This document shows, one piece after another, positions 59,120-64,000 of a stretch of 64,000 nt of DNA. Below the pieces are notes generated by a model. That model was not told where the DNA came from. It did no database searches and saw nothing but the letters and a program-made list of their open reading frames with translations. Source of the stretch: RBG-16-49-21 sp040768125 (GTDB lineage Bacteria; Spirochaetota; UBA4802; UBA5550); the NCBI GenBank assembly GCA_040768125.1, contig JAXGNG010000004.1, positions 124,001 through 188,000 on the forward strand, read 5' to 3'. Position 1 is the stretch's first letter. The number at the start of each line of letters is the position of its first letter. The translations under genes were made by a program, and so were the position numbers.

Positions 59120-59280
59120 GGATGGGGGTGAGGTACAATCCCTCACACCCGGCAGGGAGGGGAACAGATCGTACCGGGCCTGTGGAAGGGCATCAGCGAC
59201 GTGTCGAGGGATGGGTCGGGGAAATTAATCAATGGACTCGCTGCGGGGAAAAAAATGATTGACGGTAACACGAGTATTGA

Positions 59281-59313
59281 TTAACTGGTTAATTAAATCA
59301 TTTGGTTAATTAA
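59281..59313. promoter_or_regulatory. Operator-like repeats before the TetR gene
   Basis: TTAAC TG GTTAA (59281-59292) is a perfect 5-bp-arm inverted repeat. TGGTTAATTAA occurs at 59287-59297 and again at 59303-59313. The cluster ends 2 bp before the TetR start codon and probably binds the TetR protein. A TTGACG at 59259-59264 could be the -35. Confidence 0.55.
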
Positions 59314-59315
59314 TA

Positions 59316-60080
59316 ATGGTCAGCAATACCCCGGCAAAACCGATTGGAGAAAGCGAAAAGCTCCTTTCCCGAGAGCGTATCCTCTCGGCGGCGAAGCGTG
59401 AGTTCGCCGAAAGGGGCTACCAGGGATCGCGCCTCGGCTCCGTCGCGCGGAAGGCCGGGGTGAACCAGGCCCTCATTCATTACTACTTCGACAGCAAGGA
59501 GCGGCTTTACCAGGAGGTGCTCCTCCGCCTCTTCGGCGTGAACGAGACGGAAAATTTACAGGATCGCTTCAGCCCCTTGCCCATGGGCCCGGCGGAAAAG
59601 CTCCTGGCGGCCATCTATTTTATTGTTCACCTTCACCACGGGGGGATCGATCCCGATTTCAACAGGATCATCGCCCGGGAAATCAGCGAGGGGCGGGGGA
59701 ACATCAGGTCACTGGTCGCGACCTACTTCATCCCCCGGATCGAGGTCATGGAGGCCATCGTGCGGGACGGCGTCAGGGAGGGCATCTTCGAAACACGCAA
59801 CACGCTTCTGACCGTGCTTACCATCATCAACCAGGTGCTCTCCTACGAATCGGGGCGCGACAATTACCGGGAAACGCCCCTGTTTTCCAGGCTTTACGAC
59901 GGCGCCGCCCACGGGGAATTCTTTGATTTCGTGGTGGAGAACGTGTTCAAGGCCCTGAGGCCCGCGGGAAAAAAACTGAAGATACCCGTCCTTCCCGATG
60001 GGTTGGCCGCCATGATCGACGCCGTGATCGCAGAGACCAAGCGGCGGCAGAAATGGGTGGAACTTAACGATGAGGAATGA
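59316..60080 (+). CDS. TetR-family repressor of the RND efflux operon
   Basis: 254 residues, a little long for TetR. The DNA-binding domain is about residues 18-64 (ILSAAKREFAERGYQGSRLGSVARKAGVNQALIHYYFDSKERLY). The C-terminal ligand domain is variable, with a basic tail. There is no clear Shine-Dalgarno before the ATG, which follows directly on palindromic DNA. The gene is immediately followed by tolC-, adaptor- and RND-type genes, the usual position for the repressor of a drug-efflux operon that is released by the exported compound. Confidence 0.9.
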   Translation: MVSNTPAKPIGESEKLLSRERILSAAKREFAERGYQGSRLGSVARKAGVNQALIHYYFDSKERLYQEVLLRLFGVNETENLQDRFSPLPMGPAEKLLAAIYFIVHLHHGGIDPDFNRIIAREISEGRGNIRSLVATYFIPRIEVMEAIVRDGVREGIFETRNTLLTVLTIINQVLSYESGRDNYRETPLFSRLYDGAAHGEFFDFVVENVFKALRPAGKKLKIPVLPDGLAAMIDAVIAETKRRQKWVELNDEE

Positions 60081-60084
60081 ACGA

Positions 60085-61536
60085 ATGATGAGACCGAGGA
60101 CCACACGCCGCGCCCTGCTCGCCGCACTCCTCATCCTGCCGGCGCTGCACGCTCCCCTCCGGGGCGCCCCCGACGACCCGGCGACGTTTTCCCTGGAGGA
60201 GGCGGTCACCCTGTCGATCAGGAGCAACAACCAGCTCCTGGAATCGATCGAGAAATCGCGCGAGTCGGGGTACCGGGTCCGCGAGACGTGGGGAATGCTC
60301 TGGCCGGAGCTCTCCACGGACGTGGCGGTGACGCGCCAGGGTTCCCAGGCGGGCTATGCCGCGCGCATCGACGGCCAGTACGACATCAAGATCGTGAACG
60401 GGAAGCTCGCCATAAACCCGGGGGTGCTCTACAGCAGCCTCAGGGCGGCGCGGAAGGGGTATATCGTCGCCGAGAACGACGTGCGGCGGGTCAAGTCGGA
60501 GGTCACGGTCCAGTGCATCAGGCTCTATTACCAGACCCTCATGGCCGGGGAACTCGTGAAGCTCTACGGCGAGTCGGTGAAGCTCCTTGACGAGAACCTC
60601 CGCGTGGTCACCACGGGGTACCAGAAGGGCGTGCTCTCGAAGCTCGATTTTCTCCGCGCCAAGGTGGCCCACGCCAACGAGCGGACGAAGCTCGTCAACG
60701 CCCAGAACGATTACCGCTCGGCCCGGGCGGCGCTGAACATCCACATGGGCAGGGACATCCACGAGGCCCTGGCCCTGGAGGGGTCCCTGGAGCGGTACCG
60801 TGATATCAAGGCCGTGACGGTGGAAACGGCGTGGGAGGGCGAGGCGCGTGAGCTGATCGGCATTGCCCTGAAAAACCGACCCGAACTTATCCAGTTAAAA
60901 ATGAAGAGGGACATCGAGCGCCACAGCGCCATGGCGGCGTCGTCGATATACCTGTGGCCGACCTTTTTCGTGACGGGGAACGTGGGTTATTCGAAGGTGG
61001 TGCCGAAGGAGGAATCGAAATCGAGCGAACTGGCGAGCCTGGCCATGATGCTCAACCCCTCGACGTCGTCGTCGGCCCTGACCTCATCTTCCATGTCGTC
61101 ATACCTTGCGCCGCCGGGGTGGAACCGCTCATGGGCCGTCACCGTGGGGGCGACGTACCGCTGGGGGGCTCTCTCGCCCGTGGATCCCTCCCACGCGAAG
61201 GCCGACCAGCTGAAAAGCCAGAGCCGGCAGACGGACCAGCAGCTCGAGGCCTTCGTCAAGGGGGTGCGGATCGAGATCGAGCGCGGGTACCTGAAGCTCA
61301 GGTCGGCGGAGATATCGATAACCGCGCAGGAGGGGAACATCGAGGCGGCGGAGGAATCCCTCCGGGTCGCCCGTCTCCAGTTCCGCGGCGGCATCATCGA
61401 CAACACGAAGCTCCTGGAGGCGAACGTGCAGCTCATCACCGCCACCACGCTCTACCTGCAGTCCCTGAACGACCTCCAGGTGGCAAAGGCCGAGCTGAAC
61501 CGCGCCATGGGCCAGGATTACTACGTCATCAGGTGA
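60085..61536 (+). CDS. TolC-family outer-membrane efflux protein
   Basis: 483 residues from the ATG at 60085 (GAGGAA 7 nt upstream; the site lies within the end of the TetR gene, 4 bp away). A signal peptide (to about 31) precedes two repeats rich in long helices: FSLEEAVTLSIRSNNQLLESIEKSR, NERTKLVNAQNDYRSARAALN and EESLRVARLQFRGGIIDNTKLLEANVQLITA. The last form is the classic TolC signature. It makes the outer-membrane exit duct of the pump encoded by the next two genes. Confidence 0.9.
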   Translation: MMRPRTTRRALLAALLILPALHAPLRGAPDDPATFSLEEAVTLSIRSNNQLLESIEKSRESGYRVRETWGMLWPELSTDVAVTRQGSQAGYAARIDGQYDIKIVNGKLAINPGVLYSSLRAARKGYIVAENDVRRVKSEVTVQCIRLYYQTLMAGELVKLYGESVKLLDENLRVVTTGYQKGVLSKLDFLRAKVAHANERTKLVNAQNDYRSARAALNIHMGRDIHEALALEGSLERYRDIKAVTVETAWEGEARELIGIALKNRPELIQLKMKRDIERHSAMAASSIYLWPTFFVTGNVGYSKVVPKEESKSSELASLAMMLNPSTSSSALTSSSMSSYLAPPGWNRSWAVTVGATYRWGALSPVDPSHAKADQLKSQSRQTDQQLEAFVKGVRIEIERGYLKLRSAEISITAQEGNIEAAEESLRVARLQFRGGIIDNTKLLEANVQLITATTLYLQSLNDLQVAKAELNRAMGQDYYVIR

Positions 61537-61558
61537 TATTACACCCCGGGGGAACCAT

Positions 61559-62518
61559 ATGAAGCGCATCGTCATCATCGTCATCATTGTCGCCGTCGCG
61601 GCCCTGGCCGCGTACAGGGTCGGGGTGTTCGTCGCGGGAAAGATCAGGGGAGGTGACGCCGCCGGCGAGGACAAGCGGATACCAGTCCGCGCCGCCACGG
61701 TGGGCCGGAAGGACCTGGCGGAGAAACTGGAGCTCACGGGGGACATCAGGGGCGAGGACGCGGTCATGGTCTACTCCCAGGTTCCCGGCAAGGTCCAGGT
61801 GATCTCGGTGAAGGAGGGCCAGCGGGTCGTGCGGGGCCAGGTGCTTTTCAAGATCAACCGCGACGTCGTGGGAATGGAATACCTCCCGGCCCCGGTGGAA
61901 TCGCCCATCACGGGGTACGTGGGTACCATCATGGTGGACCGGGGCTCCTCCATCGCGCCCACGGTGCCCCTGGCCCAGGTGGTGAACATGAACAGCGTGG
62001 AGGCGGTGGTGCACCTCATCGAGGAGGACATGGGGCGCATCCAGGCGGGCATGCGGGCGCAGATCACGGTCCAGGCACATCCCGGCAGGGTCTTCACCGG
62101 CGCCGTGGTGAAGAAGAGCGCCGTGGTGGACCCCATGAGCCGCACCCAGGAGGCCATTATCCGCATACCGAATCCCGGTATGGCCCTCAGGCACGGCATG
62201 TTCGCCTCGGTGACGATACTGGTGAGCAGTCGCGGCAACGTCGTGGCCGTGCCGGTTGACGCCATCATGATCGACGAGAAGAGGGTGCAGTACGTCTACG
62301 TCGTGGTAAAAAACCGCGCGGTGATGCGGCCGGTGACCACGGGGATCGTCACCGACGAGTACGCCGAGATCACGGGCGGTCTCGCCGAGGGCGACGTCAT
62401 CATCACCCAGGGACAGGAGAACGCGACGGACGGAGCAGCCCTCCTGGTCTACTTTGAAACCCCCCGGGGGGACGACGGGGGCACGGTTCCCCCTGAAAAA
62501 GAGGGCGGCGCACAATGA
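61559..62518 (+). CDS. RND efflux periplasmic adaptor (HlyD/MFP family)
   Basis: 319 residues. An N-terminal membrane anchor (IVIIVIIVAVAALAAYRVGVFV) precedes a lipoyl-like/barrel-sandwich core (VYSQVPGKVQVISVKEGQRVVRGQVLFKIN) and a beta-barrel with GIVTDEYAEITGGLAEGDVIITQGQ near the end. The usual long hairpin is short, so it is a compact adaptor. It bridges the inner-membrane RND pump and TolC. The stop overlaps the RND start (ATGA at 62515-62518). Confidence 0.9.
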   Translation: MKRIVIIVIIVAVAALAAYRVGVFVAGKIRGGDAAGEDKRIPVRAATVGRKDLAEKLELTGDIRGEDAVMVYSQVPGKVQVISVKEGQRVVRGQVLFKINRDVVGMEYLPAPVESPITGYVGTIMVDRGSSIAPTVPLAQVVNMNSVEAVVHLIEEDMGRIQAGMRAQITVQAHPGRVFTGAVVKKSAVVDPMSRTQEAIIRIPNPGMALRHGMFASVTILVSSRGNVVAVPVDAIMIDEKRVQYVYVVVKNRAVMRPVTTGIVTDEYAEITGGLAEGDVIITQGQENATDGAALLVYFETPRGDDGGTVPPEKEGGAQ

Positions 62519-64000
62519 AGCTTACCGACATATCGGTCAACCGTTACATCACGGCGATCATGGTGTTCATCGCCGTGGGCGTCCTGGGCTACGTGAGCTT
62601 CTCGAAGATGCCCCTGGATCTCTACCCGGACATCGAGTTTCCCGTGGCGGTCATCATACTCCAGTATCCCGACGTGGGTCCCAAGGAGGTGGAGAGCACC
62701 CTCACCCGCCCCGTGGAGGAGACCCTGGCGAGCGTCAACAACCTGGACACCATCGTCTCCACCTCCAAGGAGGGGATGGCCGTCATCACCATGAAGTTCG
62801 TCTGGGGCACGGACATGTCCCTCGCCGTGTCCGACATACGCGAGCGGATCGACATCATCAAGGGCTACCTGCCGGAGGAGGTGGAGACGCCCATCGTGCT
62901 GAAGTTCGACATGTCAATGATCCCGGTCATGATGCTCTCCGTGTCGGGGCCCCGGGATTCCCTCTGGATCAAGGAGTATTCCGAGGACAATCTGAAAAAC
63001 CAGTTCGAGCGGATCGACGGCGTGGCCTCCGCCATGGTGCTGGGCGGCGAGGAAAAGGAGGTCCACGTCGAGCTCATCAGGTCCCGGATGGACGCCTACG
63101 GCATCACCGTCGACACCCTGGCGAGCGTCGTCGCCCTGGAGAACCTGAACATCGCCGGCGGCGATATCAGGTCGCCCCGGCGCAAGTTCACCCTCCGGAC
63201 GAGGGGCGACTTCAGGAACCTCAACGACATACGGAACGTCGTGGTGACCGTGAAGGGCGGCGCGCCGGTCTACCTGGGCGACATCGCCCGGGTCTACGAG
63301 GGGCCAGCGGAAAAGACCGAGGTGGTGCGCCTGAACGGGAAGAACGGCGTGCTGCTCCGCGTCAGCAAGCAGTCGGACAAGAACACGGTCCTGGTGTGCC
63401 GCAACATCTACAAGCGCCTGGAGGAGATCAGGAAGACCCTCCCGCCGGGGATCGCCGTGGAGCCGATCTTCGACCAGTCGGAGTTCATCGAGCAGGCCAT
63501 CGACAGCGTCATCGACAACGCCTGGCAGGGCAGCCTCCTCGCCATCCTGGTCGTCTTCATCTTCCTTCGCAATATCCGGTCGGCCCTCATCCTGGGGCTC
63601 TCGATTCCCCTCTCGATGATCGCCACCTTCATCGCCATGTACGCCAACGGGATATCCCTGAACATGATGTCCATGGGGGGGCTCGCCCTGGGCGTGGGCC
63701 TGCTCATCGACAACTCCATCGTGGTCCTGGACAACATCTTCCGGTACCGGGAGCGGGGCGCGCGGCCCACGGAGGCGGCGAAGCTCGGGTCCGAGGAGAT
63801 GTGGCTCGCCATCGCCGCGTCGACCCTCACCAATATCATCGTGTTCATACCCTTTCTCTTCACCGAGGGGCTCGCCAAGCAGCTCTTCAAGCAGATGGCC
63901 CTCACCATCACCTTCTCCATGCTCTTTTCACTGGTCATCGCCCTCACCCTCATCCCGATGATGACGGCGCGCTTCGTCCCGGAGATCGAGAAGCGCTACC
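62515..64000 (+). CDS. RND efflux permease, HAE1 type (3' truncated)
   Basis: About 495 residues are visible and the gene runs off the right edge without a stop. MKLTDISVNRYITAIMVFIAVGVLGYVSF is the typical first membrane segment. YPDVGPKEVESTLTRPVEETLASVNNLD in the first porter subdomain and VGLLIDNSIVVLDNIFRYRERG in the fourth transmembrane segment (with an Asp of the proton relay) place it with AcrB/MdtB-like pumps. It uses the proton gradient to export drugs, lipids or metabolites. It completes a regulator-TolC-adaptor-pump operon. Confidence 0.92.
   Translation, partial: MKLTDISVNRYITAIMVFIAVGVLGYVSFSKMPLDLYPDIEFPVAVIILQYPDVGPKEVESTLTRPVEETLASVNNLDTIVSTSKEGMAVITMKFVWGTDMSLAVSDIRERIDIIKGYLPEEVETPIVLKFDMSMIPVMMLSVSGPRDSLWIKEYSEDNLKNQFERIDGVASAMVLGGEEKEVHVELIRSRMDAYGITVDTLASVVALENLNIAGGDIRSPRRKFTLRTRGDFRNLNDIRNVVVTVKGGAPVYLGDIARVYEGPAEKTEVVRLNGKNGVLLRVSKQSDKNTVLVCRNIYKRLEEIRKTLPPGIAVEPIFDQSEFIEQAIDSVIDNAWQGSLLAILVVFIFLRNIRSALILGLSIPLSMIATFIAMYANGISLNMMSMGGLALGVGLLIDNSIVVLDNIFRYRERGARPTEAAKLGSEEMWLAIAASTLTNIIVFIPFLFTEGLAKQLFKQMALTITFSMLFSLVIALTLIPMMTARFVPEIEKRY

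Larger units (their letters stand above)
58772..59315. other. Divergent regulatory region, no gene recognised
   Basis: 544 bp between the ligase (-) and TetR (+) genes. It contains the ligase promoter at 58971-58999, a C/G-rich hairpin at 59107-59119 and the palindromic operator-like region at 59281-59313. No open frame has coding character. Confidence 0.5.

Overview
The window is a GC-rich bacterial chromosome segment with about 59 protein genes, one tRNA and two genes cut by the window ends. No rRNA, phage, transposase or CRISPR array was seen. The gene set suggests a Gram-negative anaerobe. It includes a TolC/RND efflux operon, many lipoproteins, OmpA and beta-barrel proteins, several ferredoxins, corrinoid methyltransferases and HdrD-like iron-sulfur proteins. 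A TatT-like lipoprotein, 7TM-DISM-type receptors fused to an AraC domain and to a class III cyclase, and LPP20-like lipoproteins point towards the Spirochaetota (Leptospira-like side). That placement is an inference from gene content only.

Layout. 1-5512: a YhaO/YhaN (SbcD/SbcC-like) pair, a CBS protein and related lipoproteins. 5911-8050: tRNA-Thr(CGT), then a crotonase and thiolase transcribed leftward behind an operator-like palindrome and a duplicated 34-bp sequence. 8282-13003: small redox proteins, a LysE exporter, and a divergent two-gene unit made of an exported protein with three PQQAKKK repeats and a methyltransferase resembling the catalytic domain of borosin N-methyltransferases. 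A Fur-like box lies in front of this unit. 13530-21814: SDR, radical SAM-glycosyltransferase operon, ADP-ribosylglycohydrolase, ferredoxin protein, HerA-like ATPase. 22009-26247: a Fur regulator with its own Fur boxes, followed by Gly/Arg-rich, ferredoxin, zinc-ribbon, J-domain and DUF89 genes. 26386-33225: two FecR proteins, an FN3/barrel protein, an SBBP beta-propeller and an ECF sigma factor, bracketed by two same-orientation copies of a 34-35-bp palindromic repeat, one of them ending a tandem array. 33268-36927: amino-acid permease, PLP enzyme and M28 peptidase. 37129-45424: lipid and acyl-CoA enzymes, lipoproteins, a membrane-bound AraC protein and an OmpA protein.

45712-54711 is a one-carbon region. 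It holds a GltS-like transporter abutting a homocysteine methyltransferase domain, a separate MetH-activation domain, a UroD-type methyltransferase, a corrinoid protein and three consecutive HdrD/GlpC-like proteins. It looks like methionine synthase taken apart into separate proteins plus an electron-transfer set. 54716-58771 holds an adenylate cyclase and an acyl-CoA ligase. 59316-64000 is a TetR-led TolC/adaptor/RND pump operon that runs off the window.

The most novel-looking items are the borosin-like cassette, the dispersed methionine-synthase/HdrD module and the repeat-bracketed sigma-FecR surface island. All assignments come from reading motifs by eye, without database searches.
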